From Paenibacillus stellifer (GTDB lineage Bacteria > Bacillota > Bacilli > Paenibacillales > Paenibacillaceae): a DNA stretch of 64,000 nt. Location: the NCBI RefSeq assembly GCF_000758685.1, contig NZ_CP009286.1, positions 464,501 to 528,500 of the forward strand. Direction: 5' to 3'. Each line of letters starts with the position of its first letter. Position 1 is the first letter of the stretch. The notes under the pieces are model-generated. The model had not been told where the DNA came from. It was given only the letters and a program-made list of their open reading frames with translations, and searched no databases. The position numbers were made by a program, and so were the translations under genes. This document shows positions 1-8,571 of the stretch, piece after piece.

Positions 1-72
1 CAGCTGCCACAGTGCGAGGAACAGAATGACCGTCAGCAGCGGCGGCCAGATTTTATTCCAAAGGGAATTCAC
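1..72 (-). CDS. ABC transporter permease, N-terminal fragment
   Basis: Only the first 24 codons lie in the window. A GTG start overlaps the TGA stop of the upstream thiamine-binding protein gene in a GTGA arrangement, which is typical of translational coupling. The visible peptide is a short polar stretch followed by a hydrophobic segment (PPLLTVILFLALWQL), as expected for the first membrane helix of a BPD-type permease. By position behind an HMP-type binding protein and a TPP riboswitch it should be the ThiX-like membrane subunit of the thiamine-precursor importer. That assignment is inferred from context; the fragment is too short for homology on its own. Confidence 0.7.
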   Translation of the reverse strand, partial: MNSLWNKIWPPLLTVILFLALWQL

Positions 73-362
73 GGACGATATTTCTCCGTCAGTCCGTCCA
101 TGCTGATTCCGCCCGGATAATGGGCGATTTTGATTTGGGAGATGACGCTCGGGCAGCCGGCTTCAATCAGTGCTTCCTGCATCTCCTTCACGATCTCCAG
201 CAGTTCCGGCAGCTCGCCTTCCATTGTCGTCTCCAGCGCGTTCACCTGATGCTTCACGCCGGAGCGCTGAATGACCTCAATCGCTGTGTCCACATAGGGG
301 ATCGAATCTTCGCCTCCCGGCGTCTTCGGAATGACCTGAATGCTCAGCAGTGTGCTTGCCAT
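69..362 (-). CDS. MTH1187/YkoF-type thiamine-binding protein
   Basis: A 97-residue protein of the MTH1187 (DUF77) family, small ferredoxin-like-fold proteins that bind thiamine or its precursors in the cytoplasm. The family pattern is visible: an N-terminal strand (LLSIQVIPKTPG), a helix with the paired YVDTAIEVI segment, then the central ALETTMEGELPELLEIV block. The ATG is preceded by AAAGGAAGAG. It sits between the periplasmic-type binding protein gene and the permease gene of the same minus-strand operon, downstream of a TPP riboswitch, so it probably assists thiamine or HMP salvage. A paralogue lies at 51666-51974. The exact ligand cannot be told from sequence. Confidence 0.85.
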   Translation of the reverse strand: MASTLLSIQVIPKTPGGEDSIPYVDTAIEVIQRSGVKHQVNALETTMEGELPELLEIVKEMQEALIEAGCPSVISQIKIAHYPGGISMDGLTEKYRP

Positions 363-409
363 AATTATCTCTTCCTTTCGGTTGTATGGAATCTAAGCAA
401 AGGGCGGTC

Positions 410-1477
410 TTACTGTCCGTCCGGCAAAAAATCGTTCGTGAACGCCTTGGAAGATTCAAGCGGCTGATCGAGCAGCTTCAGCCCGTACATCCAGTCCGCG
501 TAATTCTTCCATACCTCGGCCTTCTGCTCGCCCCAGCGGGAAGCGTCGTCCTTGTATTTCGGACTGAGCCATTTCTGGCTCGCCTGCACGAGATCGGCAT
601 CCAGATCCGGCACCGCCTTGATCAGGATGTCCGCGGCTTCCTTCGGATGGTCGATCGCGTACTGATAGCCCTTCGACGTCGCTTTCAGGAAAGCCTTCAC
701 CACTTCGGGGTGATCGGCGATTTCCTTCTCGCTGGTCGTCAGCACCGGCGTATAGTAATCGAGCTGCGGCGCATAGTCTTTCAGGTACAGCATATCGAGC
801 GGCTCGTTCCGGAGCTCGGCCTGAATGCCTGTCCATCCGTAGAAAATCCAGGCGAAGTCAATGTCGCGTTTGACGGCCGTGAAATAATCGGCTTCCCCGA
901 TCGTAACCTGCTTGACCTTCTTCACGTCTCCGCCTTCGGGGTCCATGATGGCCTTCATCGCGGCTTCTTCTACCGGCGAGCCCCAGCCGCCGTAGGTTTT
1001 GCCCTCGAAGTCCTTGGGCGACTTGATGTTCCGGTCCTTGGGAGCCGCGAAGCCGGAGGTATTATGCTGGATGATGGCGGCGATGGAGACGAGCGGCACG
1101 CCTTGAATGCGGGCCAGCGTCAGGCTGTCCTGGGCGCCGACGCCGAAGGCGGCTTCTCCGGATGCGACCATCGTGTCCGAACCGGCCTCGCCCGGCTGTA
1201 CGATCTCGACATCCAGGCCTTCCTCCTGGTAATATCCGAGCTCCTTGGCCACGTACAGTCCGGTATGATTCGTATTCGGCGTCCAGTCGAGCGCGACCTT
1301 CACCTTGGCGCTTACGGCTGGCGAAGCGGCCGCCGATGCTGCGGAACTGGCAGAAGGCGAGGTCTGACCTTCTCCGGCTTTGTCAGTGCCTCCTGCGTTA
1401 TTCCCTGCTCCGCAGCCCGATACGGCAAGTACGAGCAGGCCGGCCAGAGCCGGTCTTAACCATTTGTTGATCCCCAT
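410..1477 (-). CDS. Thiamine-precursor (HMP) ABC transporter substrate-binding lipoprotein, ThiY/NMT1 family
   Basis: Secreted lipoprotein of 355 residues. The ATG at 1477 has a good AAAGGAGAG site; a longer open frame upstream runs into the riboswitch and is rejected. The signal peptide ends in the lipobox VSGC (Cys about 22), followed by an Ala/Ser-rich tether. The mature part starts with ALDWTPNTNHTGLYVA, the signature of NMT1/THI5-like proteins that bind hydroxymethylpyrimidine species. It would capture thiamine-pyrimidine precursors at the membrane surface for the permease at the window edge. Control by the TPP riboswitch at 1652-1741 supports this role. No ATPase gene is in view; it probably lies beyond the window edge. 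Confidence 0.9.
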   Translation of the reverse strand: MGINKWLRPALAGLLVLAVSGCGAGNNAGGTDKAGEGQTSPSASSAASAAASPAVSAKVKVALDWTPNTNHTGLYVAKELGYYQEEGLDVEIVQPGEAGSDTMVASGEAAFGVGAQDSLTLARIQGVPLVSIAAIIQHNTSGFAAPKDRNIKSPKDFEGKTYGGWGSPVEEAAMKAIMDPEGGDVKKVKQVTIGEADYFTAVKRDIDFAWIFYGWTGIQAELRNEPLDMLYLKDYAPQLDYYTPVLTTSEKEIADHPEVVKAFLKATSKGYQYAIDHPKEAADILIKAVPDLDADLVQASQKWLSPKYKDDASRWGEQKAEVWKNYADWMYGLKLLDQPLESSKAFTNDFLPDGQ

Positions 1478-1567
1478 CACAGTGCTTCTCTCCTTTATAT
1501 CTGTCTTGGGACCGTTAATCGCGGTCCCGAAAGCTTTCAAGCAGACGGTTCTCCCCCCCGAAACGAC

Positions 1568-1597
1568 AAAAAAGCGTCCCTGGATACGGCGGGACGC
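1568..1597 (-). terminator. Intrinsic terminator of the TPP riboswitch
   Basis: On the minus strand GCGTCCC (1591-1597) pairs with GGGACGC (1574-1580) around a 10-base loop and is followed by six T residues. It lies between the riboswitch aptamer and the lipoprotein gene, where a TPP-stabilised attenuator is expected. A second, shorter hairpin (1508-1528) without a T-run lies nearer the ribosome binding site. Confidence 0.85.
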
Positions 1598-1651
1598 GGC
1601 TGAGCGCATGAGGTGCGGCTGCCTTGGCAAGGCGGGCTGCACGGCGATGTC

Positions 1652-1741
1652 ATTCCTACGCTGGCATTATCCAGATCAGGTATAAGGGTCAGTATCTTTG
1701 CGGGATACACTCTCAGCCGGCCGTTATTCCAGCACCCCTGG
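1652..1741 (-). promoter_or_regulatory. TPP riboswitch (THI element)
   Basis: Read on the minus strand, the canonical THI-box blocks occur in order: GGGGTGC, CTGAGA, ACCCTT, then ACCTGATCTGGATAATGCC and GCGTAGGA. This is the conserved thiamine pyrophosphate aptamer. It precedes the terminator at 1568-1597 and the ThiY-like operon, so high TPP should stop transcription of the uptake genes. Confidence 0.97.
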
Positions 1742-1782
1742 TTCATATGAAGTTCCGGGCATTTCTTCTGCTGCTTACGGGT

Positions 1783-1812
1783 ATTATAGACACAGGACTC
1801 GGGAATTGTCCA
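1783..1812 (-). promoter_or_regulatory. Sigma-A promoter of the thiamine uptake operon
   Basis: Minus-strand TGGACA (1807-1812) and a perfect TATAAT (1783-1788) are separated by 18 bases. The predicted start lies about 35 bases upstream of the TPP aptamer, the right distance for a riboswitch leader. Confidence 0.7.
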
Positions 1813-2077
1813 GTGGGCGGGGACCCGGTCAAGGCCTTATAACGGGCGGAATTTTCCGGAAACAGGCTGTTGTTCTGCATGTCCCGGCGGCCTCCCGCCT
1901 GCTGCCTGCGCTTTCTGCCCGGCACTGGAATTGGGCGGTCCAACCGCGACGCGGGCCATAAGGAACGGCGTCAGGCGAAATCTGGCGGCGTCTCCGTCCG
2001 CTCCGCTTTCGCCCGGGATGATTTCTGCGGCGGTTCTTGGACAGCTGGCGAAACCCCGATCTCCCTGCTCTAGCCCG

Positions 2078-3517
2078 CTACTCGAACTTTCTGCGGCGCA
2101 GACGGGATCTGATGCTGCCCCAGAGCTCGCGGATCGTCAGGATGGCGCTGACCGTGATGCCGCTGAAGGTCAGGAACAGCGCCAGATACTCGAAGGGAGA
2201 GTAGCCGCTCATTTTGCTCCAGTCGATGCTGCCCTTCAGGTCGTCGATGACCTGGTTCATGCCGTATATGCCGCTGACGACCGTGAAGACGGTCAGAATC
2301 ATGAGCAGATTGTCCCGGCGCTTGGCCTGAAACTTCTCCTGATACTGAAACAGGTCCGCCAGCGTCTGCTTCACTTCCTCGAACAGCTCGTCGTTGCCGT
2401 ATACTTTTCGAAGCTGGTAGAAGATTTCGCGCCCCTGTGTCTGTGAAATAAGCTCCATGAAATAGAACTTGGCCGAGAACTTGTTAATGTAATAGATGAG
2501 ATCCTGAATTTCTTCATTGTCGCGCTCGATGCGCAGCCTCGAATGGACATTGGCCAGCTTGAGCAGAACGATTTTATGAAAAAGGCTGAGCAGCAGACCG
2601 TAATAATATTCCCCGTACATCTGGTTCGCCAGCTTGAGAGAGATTTCGGGACCGGACCGGCTGAGACAGCAGAAGGTCTGCTCGTTCGTCATATAGTAGG
2701 TGTCCGGCCCCCAGCGGCTGTAGCGGTGGTCCCGGCAGTAATCCTCGATATATTCTGCGCTGCTCGCGCTTGTATACGGGCTGCCGTCCTGCGTCATGCC
2801 GTCCAGCTGCGAAGCCCGGTAACAGGTCTGCGGATCAATCTCCGCACCTTCTTCCAATCCATAGAAAGCCTGCACCATCATCCGCTCATCCACGAAGAAT
2901 GGCAGCGTCTCGAAGTAAGCGCCGTCCAGATCGGACTGGTCAAGAAAATCCTCAAGCCCCTTCACCAAATTCCGGAACACGAAATCCTCCATCTGTTCGA
3001 ATGACTTGTCTTCGCAGACGATGCGGCAGGCGGCGTCTGCTTCCGTCACATTTTCCAGGGAACGGAAACGATCGGCGAATTCAAGGACATGTTTAAGAGG
3101 AATCCGGTCTCCCTCAATTCGGGTGCGCACCGTGACAAAACCAAGCTGAAACGGGCAGATGAACACATCGGTCGACAGCACCTGAAAGGGGATGCAGCAC
3201 TGGGTCAGATCCATCGTGCATTCAAGCCCATTCACCCGGGAAAAGCGGCGAAAGGTGTCATGGTCCTGTCCTTTTCTCGGAAACAGTACATGTGCGGCAA
3301 ACGGCATGTAAGAACGCTCCATGTGCTCATGCGATACGCAGTAGCCGTCCCCGTAATATTCATGCTGCAGTTCTTTGCGATCCAGGAAAAAGGGGGTGAA
3401 GCCGTCCCGGCCCAATCTTTCCGCAAGCCTCGGCCCCAGTCCCTTAGTGATCGAGAAAGGGAAAATAAACTGCAATAGCGCAGTATGCAAGATGGGTTCG
3501 CCACTCTGCTGGTTCAT
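2078..3517 (-). CDS. Distant CorA-like membrane protein
   Basis: A 479-residue protein started at the ATG at 3517, which has GGGAGG at good spacing; an ATG ten codons upstream lacks a site. The first about 400 residues are soluble, with a charged helical region before the membrane part (YQEKFQAKRRDNLL). The C-terminus has two hydrophobic helices, the first ending in GIYGMN at about 416-421. The YGMN sequence before a short loop and a last helix is the hallmark of CorA-type Mg2+ channels, and the basic tail SRLRRRKFE also fits. The N-terminal domain does not look like classical CorA, so the transported ion is unknown. It is monocistronic. Confidence 0.6.
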   Translation of the reverse strand: MNQQSGEPILHTALLQFIFPFSITKGLGPRLAERLGRDGFTPFFLDRKELQHEYYGDGYCVSHEHMERSYMPFAAHVLFPRKGQDHDTFRRFSRVNGLECTMDLTQCCIPFQVLSTDVFICPFQLGFVTVRTRIEGDRIPLKHVLEFADRFRSLENVTEADAACRIVCEDKSFEQMEDFVFRNLVKGLEDFLDQSDLDGAYFETLPFFVDERMMVQAFYGLEEGAEIDPQTCYRASQLDGMTQDGSPYTSASSAEYIEDYCRDHRYSRWGPDTYYMTNEQTFCCLSRSGPEISLKLANQMYGEYYYGLLLSLFHKIVLLKLANVHSRLRIERDNEEIQDLIYYINKFSAKFYFMELISQTQGREIFYQLRKVYGNDELFEEVKQTLADLFQYQEKFQAKRRDNLLMILTVFTVVSGIYGMNQVIDDLKGSIDWSKMSGYSPFEYLALFLTFSGITVSAILTIRELWGSIRSRLRRRKFE

Positions 3518-3707
3518 AACATTCCTCCCGGCTACAACGTTAATCATTCTGAATCTCCTAAGTGTACCTTACCCTTTCAGGAGCTGCAAAAAAACGGGAA
3601 TAGCTCTCTCCCCGGATTCATTCTTCCCCGAGCGGGTACATTAACAAGTATCGGAAGTCCTCGCCTATAAGCGATGGGTTTGGCACAGAAAGGAGACGGG
3701 ACACAAG

Positions 3708-4148
3708 ATGGATAAGAAAGAGCTGGAGCAGCACATTATGCAGGCGCTTGATGACAATAAGTTTGGTTCCTTTGCTACGATTGAAGCCGGCAACAAGCCG
3801 AAGGTGCGTTATATGGCTATTTTTCATGACGGCCTGAAGATTATGCTGGCGACCGACCGCAAGACGCATAAGGTGGAAGAGCTTCAGAATAATCCGAATG
3901 TCTACCTGCTGCTCGGCTTTGAAGCCGGAGGCACGAAGGACGTTGTCGGGATTGAGGCCCGGGCTTCCGTCACCAAGGACGAATCGCTTCGCGGCAAGGT
4001 GTGGAGCAAGGATCTGGAGCGCTGGTTCAGCGGACCGGATGATCCTGATTATGTGATCCTGGAGCTTGCTCCGACACGGATCGAGTATACCGGCAAGAAC
4101 GCCCAGCATGAGGTATGGGAGAAGGAGACGGCTTCAGCTATCAAATAA
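3708..4148 (+). CDS. Pyridoxamine 5'-phosphate oxidase-fold protein, general stress protein 26-like
   Basis: A 146-residue split-barrel flavin-binding protein. It shows the family order: an N-terminal helix, FGSFATIEAGNKPKVRYM, the strand LKIMLATDRKTHKVEELQNNPNV, and a C-terminal strand with DYVILELAPTRIEYT. Proteins of this group (B. subtilis YdaG/GS26-like) are cytosolic FMN or F420 binders induced by general stress; substrates are rarely known. An AAAGGAGACGG site precedes the ATG. The gene stands alone and ends at a strong terminator at 4201-4235. Confidence 0.85.
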   Translation: MDKKELEQHIMQALDDNKFGSFATIEAGNKPKVRYMAIFHDGLKIMLATDRKTHKVEELQNNPNVYLLLGFEAGGTKDVVGIEARASVTKDESLRGKVWSKDLERWFSGPDDPDYVILELAPTRIEYTGKNAQHEVWEKETASAIK

Positions 4149-4200
4149 ACTCGGAGCCTATATACAGGAGGAGCGGCAGCCAAGGAGCGCTTCGTTAGAT

Positions 4201-4235
4201 CAGGTCAGCCAGAAACTTCTGGTTGGCCTGTTTTT
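4201..4235 (+). terminator. Intrinsic terminator after the stress protein gene
   Basis: CAGGTCAGCCAGAA and CTGGTTGGCCTG form an imperfect hairpin followed by TTTTT. It closes the gene ending at 4148. Confidence 0.8.
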
Positions 4236-4360
4236 GCATGTACTTTTTTGTTATCCGGAGTCTTTCGCAAAAGACCTGGACTAGCTGCGGCAGGCAGCGG
4301 CTCAAGTCCCGGTTGGCAGGGTTGTTTTTCCATACGTTTCCTGATTCCCCGGGGAAAAGC

Positions 4361-4369
4361 TGGTATAAT
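4361..4369 (+). promoter_or_regulatory. Extended -10 promoter of the EAL gene
   Basis: TGGTATAAT is a perfect extended -10 element; the start would fall about 35 bases before the ATG at 4412. No good -35 hexamer is seen, which extended -10 promoters can lack. Confidence 0.5.
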
Positions 4370-4411
4370 AACGGCATTATCGGTATTATACAGTTCCCAA
4401 GGAGGACACCT

Positions 4412-5440
4412 ATGCATTGCAGCGACTGTTATCCCGCCACCCCGATGGAGGATGAGGGAATGATGAAAGTCAGGCCGGTTATGCCCTGCCTTGAGAACGC
4501 CATGCAGGGTGCCGGATTTCATTGCGACATCATGAACGGCAGCGAGTATGTAATCCCGTACCGGTCCCGCGACCAAATTCTGTCCATCGTCGATCTGCTG
4601 GAGGAAAGGGAGAACGCGGAGTCTATCACGGTATGTCTGAAAGGGAAGCACCGGCATGAACCGGCGGAACGATGGGTATCTCTTTCCCAGCTGCGGGTTC
4701 GCATCGTCAACCATGCCCTGATCAATGTTATCATCAACAAGGAGTTCTGCAGCTATATGCAGCCGATCGTGAATTCAGCCGAGCATATCGTCGGGTTCGA
4801 ATTTCTGCTTCGTCCCATTCCGGGCGGCCCCTGCTTCCAGCCTCACACGCTGTTTGAAGTGGCGAGAGGGAGCGGCTATCATTCCGTTCTGGACCGGGCG
4901 GCGCTTGTGTCCGCCATCGAATCCAGCCGGATACTTCCGGACGGGATGAAGAGGTTTATCAATTTTCTGCCATCAACCATTAATAATCCCAAATACTGTC
5001 TTGCCCATTCGTTCGATGCGATTCAGCGCAGCGGCCTGCGGCCGGAGGACTTCGTATTCGAAGTCGTCGAGACGGAGATGATCCGCGACATCGGGCATCT
5101 GAGCGCAATCTTCTCGGAGTACCGGCAGCATGGCGTTCATGTGGCTCTTGACGACGTCGGTTCCGGCTTCGCCACCCTGGAGGTGATGGAGCGGCTGCGC
5201 CCGGATTACGTCAAAATTGACCGCGATTTAATCAGTCTATGCGACAAGGAACGCAGCAAGCAGGAGTCGATCCGCGAGATCGTGGAGAAGTCCTTACGCT
5301 TCGGCGGCCAGGTGCTGGCGGAAGGTATCGAGCGGCGCGAGGAATTCGAATTCTGCCGGGGCCTTGGCATCGGGCTGGCGCAGGGCTATTTCTTCGGCCG
5401 TCCGATGCCGGAGCCTCCGCCGCGGTTTATGGCGATCTAG
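4412..5440 (+). CDS. EAL-domain protein (cyclic-di-GMP phosphodiesterase or binder)
   Basis: A 342-residue cytosolic protein. The ATG at 4412 has an AAGGAGGAC site; frames opening earlier run through the preceding terminator. Residues 1 to about 110 form a Cys-containing N-terminal region with no recognised domain. The EAL domain follows: the signature motif reads EFL (about 130-132), then FEVVE (216-220), DDVGSG (247-252), KIDR (268-271), AEGIE (303-307) and QGYFFGRPMP. The metal and catalytic acids (E130, D247, D248, E304) and K268 are kept, so activity on c-di-GMP is plausible, although loop 6 is DDVGSG instead of DDFGTG. No GGDEF domain is present. Confidence 0.85.
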   Translation: MHCSDCYPATPMEDEGMMKVRPVMPCLENAMQGAGFHCDIMNGSEYVIPYRSRDQILSIVDLLEERENAESITVCLKGKHRHEPAERWVSLSQLRVRIVNHALINVIINKEFCSYMQPIVNSAEHIVGFEFLLRPIPGGPCFQPHTLFEVARGSGYHSVLDRAALVSAIESSRILPDGMKRFINFLPSTINNPKYCLAHSFDAIQRSGLRPEDFVFEVVETEMIRDIGHLSAIFSEYRQHGVHVALDDVGSGFATLEVMERLRPDYVKIDRDLISLCDKERSKQESIREIVEKSLRFGGQVLAEGIERREEFEFCRGLGIGLAQGYFFGRPMPEPPPRFMAI

Positions 5441-5464
5441 TCTGTTGATAAGGGGAGTTATGTT

Positions 5465-6136
5465 ATGGCCATATTGCTGTACGTGGAGGATGATTGGCAG
5501 ATTGCCGGCCCTGTCTGCCGCGATCTGGAGGAACGCGGCTATACGGTCCGCTGGCTGCGAAGCGGCGAGAATGCCGCTTCCGAAGCGGAGGGCTGCCAAT
5601 TGGCTGTATTGGACGTTATGCTTCCGGGGCTGGACGGATTTACAGTCGGGCAGCGCCTGAAAAAAGCCTATCCCGGCATGCCGGTCCTGATGCTGTCGGC
5701 GAGAACCTCGATTGACGACAAGCTTCAGGGTCTGGAGTTTGCGGATGATTATTTGACCAAGCCCTTCCATCCGGATGAATTGGCGGCCCGAATCGGGGTG
5801 CTGCTGAGACGGTCGGGACAGACGGCCTCAGCTCCACTGGTGCTGAAGCATCTTACCGTCTATGAGGACGAGAACCGGGTTGTACATACGGACAGCGGAG
5901 AGGAGATTCCGCTTACCGGCAAGCAGTTCCACATCTTTTTTTATTTGCTCCGCCATTTGGGCCAGATTCTGACCAAGGAACAGATCTACGAAGCGGTATG
6001 GAACGAGCCTTATCTGGAAGGCGACAAGACGCTGATGGTCCATATCCGGTATTTGCGCGAGAAGCTGGAGCGAGACCCGGCGGCGCCGGAAATTATCGAG
6101 ACGATCCGCGGCATCGGATACAGGATCAAGCCATGA
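5465..6136 (+). CDS. OmpR/PhoB-family response regulator
   Basis: A 223-residue regulator: receiver domain (1 to about 115) with acidic pocket E8-D9-D10, phospho-acceptor D50 in VLDVMLPGLDG, S78 and K99 (LTKPF), then a winged-helix DNA-binding domain (about 125-222) ending in the usual IETIRGIGYRIKP. The ATG has an AGGGGAG site. Its stop overlaps the start of the kinase gene (ATGA), so the pair is translated together. Direct ATTTAAAC repeats at the end of the kinase gene, just before the ABC transporter genes, are a likely binding site. Context points to control of antibiotic-peptide resistance. Confidence 0.95.
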   Translation: MAILLYVEDDWQIAGPVCRDLEERGYTVRWLRSGENAASEAEGCQLAVLDVMLPGLDGFTVGQRLKKAYPGMPVLMLSARTSIDDKLQGLEFADDYLTKPFHPDELAARIGVLLRRSGQTASAPLVLKHLTVYEDENRVVHTDSGEEIPLTGKQFHIFFYLLRHLGQILTKEQIYEAVWNEPYLEGDKTLMVHIRYLREKLERDPAAPEIIETIRGIGYRIKP

Positions 6137-7599
6137 AGAGGGCTCGGAACGGCAGAGGGCTGCCGGCCTTCCGGCGCTCGCTGCTGTCGAAGTACATGCT
6201 GATCGTAGCGGCCGCTGTTCTGTTCCTTCCTGTCGTGTTCGGGCTTGTCGTGGCCACTTATTCCCTGTCCGACATTTTGGAGGAAAGGCGTCTGGCAGAA
6301 GAGACCTCCGGGGAGCTTGAGGTATATGCCGGGACGGCGAAGCTGGAGAAGATGTGGCATACCGAAGCCCGGGAGCTTGCCGACAAGTCTTCGGATCTGA
6401 TCACCGCCCGTCTGAGGCAGCTCGGCGGGCTGTATCCGTATGCCTTTCTGTTCTGGGCAGACGGAGCTGGAGTTACCCGGCTCTCGCTTCAGCCGGAGAA
6501 GCGGCTTGCCGGGAGCGGGGACGGCGATAGCGGAGCTTACCAGATTCCTGATTCCTGGGATGCGGCCTCGGCGATTGCCTTCATGAAACGGAGCGTAAGC
6601 CGTGATCCGCTGACGATCGTCGCCTTCATCGGAGATGACGAAGCCCGGGGTGAGGGCTTTATGGTCATGGCCGTGCCGCTGGAGGTTCTCCGGAAAAATA
6701 CCAATCCCCCTTCCAACACCCGGTATGTTGTGGTGCTGGCGCTGCTGTTTATTGTCTTCGCCTTAGTCTCGTGGCTGTTCTTTGCCCGCATCCGCAGACG
6801 TCTGCTCCGGCTGCAGACGGCGATGACCGTGGAGGGCGGCGGCTTGCCGGCGGTTGTCCCTGTGGACAAGCCGGATGAAATCGGGCTGCTTGAAGATGCC
6901 TTTAATGCCATGGTGAAGGAGCTGCAAATCAGCCAGGCCCGGGAAAAGGAGGAGGAGGAGCTCCGCAAGCGGCTGATCGCCGGGTTGTCCCACGATCTGC
7001 GGACGCCGCTTACCGTCATCCGAAGCCATCTGTTCGAGGTAGGCAAGGAGACGCTGACTCTGCAGGGCAGACAATCCATCGATTTGATGGACCGCCGGAT
7101 CGCTGACTTAAGCGGACTCATCGACAATTTGCTGGAGTACAATCTGCTGGCGAGCGGCCGGATCAAGCTGGCGCTCTCGGATAAGGATGTGCTGCGTCTG
7201 CTGCGCGAAAGCGCGGCATCCTGGTATCCGGTATGGACCCGGGAAGGGATGGAGGCCGAGATACGGCTTGAAGGAGGGCCGCTGATCTGGAGAATCGACG
7301 AATCCTGGTTCCGGCGGGTGCTGGATAATCTCTATCAGAACATTATGCGGCATGCCGGAACAGGGAGCTATGTCGGAATCTTCGCGGAAGAGCGCGGCGG
7401 TGTCCGGGCTATTGTGATCCGCGACCGGGGCCCCGGACTTGGAGAGTATTCACCGGCCGGCGGGGCCGGCATCGGCCTCGCTATCGTCGATATGCTTTTG
7501 TCCGGAATGGGGCTTGTCCGGGAGACGGAGACCGGTCCCGCAGGGACGGCCGTCTATATTTTGCCGATGCCTTCTCCCCGGGATTTAAACGAAATTTAA
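6133..7599 (+). CDS. Sensor histidine kinase
   Basis: A 488-residue membrane kinase whose ATG overlaps the regulator stop by four bases; longer upstream frames overlap the regulator and are rejected. Two membrane helices (about 20-45 and 198-218) enclose an extracytoplasmic sensor domain of about 150 residues. Then follow a HAMP-like linker, the phospho-acceptor box SHDLRTPLTVI, N box NLYQNIMRHA, the G1 motif RDRGPGLG and the G2 motif GAGIGLAI. It should phosphorylate the regulator encoded just upstream. The long sensor domain differs from BceS kinases, which nearly lack one, and is more like lantibiotic- or bacitracin-sensing LanK/BcrS types. The ligand is unknown. Confidence 0.93.
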   Translation: MKRARNGRGLPAFRRSLLSKYMLIVAAAVLFLPVVFGLVVATYSLSDILEERRLAEETSGELEVYAGTAKLEKMWHTEARELADKSSDLITARLRQLGGLYPYAFLFWADGAGVTRLSLQPEKRLAGSGDGDSGAYQIPDSWDAASAIAFMKRSVSRDPLTIVAFIGDDEARGEGFMVMAVPLEVLRKNTNPPSNTRYVVVLALLFIVFALVSWLFFARIRRRLLRLQTAMTVEGGGLPAVVPVDKPDEIGLLEDAFNAMVKELQISQAREKEEEELRKRLIAGLSHDLRTPLTVIRSHLFEVGKETLTLQGRQSIDLMDRRIADLSGLIDNLLEYNLLASGRIKLALSDKDVLRLLRESAASWYPVWTREGMEAEIRLEGGPLIWRIDESWFRRVLDNLYQNIMRHAGTGSYVGIFAEERGGVRAIVIRDRGPGLGEYSPAGGAGIGLAIVDMLLSGMGLVRETETGPAGTAVYILPMPSPRDLNEI

Positions 7600-7601
7600 A
7601 C
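7583..7601 (+). promoter_or_regulatory. Direct repeats, candidate response-regulator site
   Basis: ATTTAAAC occurs twice with an 11-base period (7583-7590 and 7594-7601), overlapping the kinase stop codon, and a degenerate ATTTAACC follows at 7617. One-turn direct repeats are the usual binding sites of OmpR-family regulators. They precede the ABC genes by about 60 bases. Confidence 0.45.
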
Positions 7602-7659
7602 TTCGAACCGCCGCTCATTTAACCTCGGAGAGGTACGCTTGATCCGAGGTGAAACGGCA

Positions 7660-8571
7660 ATGGAAACCATTATACAAACGACTGAGCTGGTGAAGGCATA
7701 CCGCGGCAGGCTCGCCGTCGACCATTTGAATTTGAGCATCGGAAAGGGAGAAATCTATGGGTTTCTCGGCCCGAACGGGGCGGGGAAGACAACGACGATC
7801 CGGATGCTGCTCGGGCTGATTGCACCGACGGAGGGACATATTGAGATCTTCGGCCGGGATTTGCGGAAAGAGCGGCTGGACATTCTGCGGAGGGTGGGCT
7901 CGCTGGTCGAGTCGCCTTCCTACTACGGCCATTTGACGGCGGAGCAAAATCTGGAGGCGATCCGCCGCATTCTCGGGACGCCGAAGCGGCGGATCGCGGA
8001 GGTGCTGGATATCGTCTCCCTGAAGGGCGAGGAGAACCGGCCGGTCAAAGGCTTCTCGCTTGGCATGAAGCAGCGGCTCGGGATCGCTTCCGCGCTGCTG
8101 AACGATCCCGAACTGCTCATTCTGGACGAGCCGACGAACGGGCTTGACCCGTCCGGCATTCAGGAGATACGAAGCCTGATCCAGTCGCTGCCCCAGCGCT
8201 ACGGCATGACTGTGCTGGTGTCAAGCCATCTGCTGAGCGAAATCGAACAGATGGCCGGAACGGTCGGGATTATCTCTCAGGGCAGTATGATTTGCCAGGA
8301 CACGATCGAGGGGCTTCGCAAGCGCTCCGCCGGTGAAATCCGGCTTCGCGTATCGGAGCCGGAGGAGGCACTGGAGGAAGCGCTGCGCCGCGGCTGGACC
8401 GGTACGCGCAGCGACAGCGAGCTGCGTCTCGCGGAACTGGATGACGGGAAAGTGGCCCTGTTGGTCAAGGCGCTAGTAGAGCGGGGACATGCTGTATACA
8501 GGGTGGAGGAATGGCGCCGCTCCTTGGAGGATTTCTTCCTTCAGATTACCGAAGGGAAGGGAACACGATGA
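7660..8571 (+). CDS. ABC transporter ATP-binding protein, BcrA/LanF type
   Basis: A 303-residue ATPase. Walker A is GPNGAGKT (about 38), the Q-loop is followed by SPSYYGHLTAEQNL, the signature is FSLGMKQRLG, Walker B LLILDEP and the H-loop SSHLL. The C-terminal about 85 residues are the extension typical of drug and bacteriocin exporters. I start at the ATG at 7660, which has GAGGTGA; a TTG seven codons earlier is possible. The stop overlaps the first permease start. With the two ABC-2-type permeases it forms an exporter like BcrAB or LanFEG that removes peptide antibiotics from the membrane; the substrate is inferred. Confidence 0.92.
   Translation: METIIQTTELVKAYRGRLAVDHLNLSIGKGEIYGFLGPNGAGKTTTIRMLLGLIAPTEGHIEIFGRDLRKERLDILRRVGSLVESPSYYGHLTAEQNLEAIRRILGTPKRRIAEVLDIVSLKGEENRPVKGFSLGMKQRLGIASALLNDPELLILDEPTNGLDPSGIQEIRSLIQSLPQRYGMTVLVSSHLLSEIEQMAGTVGIISQGSMICQDTIEGLRKRSAGEIRLRVSEPEEALEEALRRGWTGTRSDSELRLAELDDGKVALLVKALVERGHAVYRVEEWRRSLEDFFLQITEGKGTR

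Noticed and set aside
4223..4411. Upstream extension of the EAL gene
   Set aside because: The open frame runs through a terminator and promoter; the ATG at 4412 has a strong AGGAGG site.
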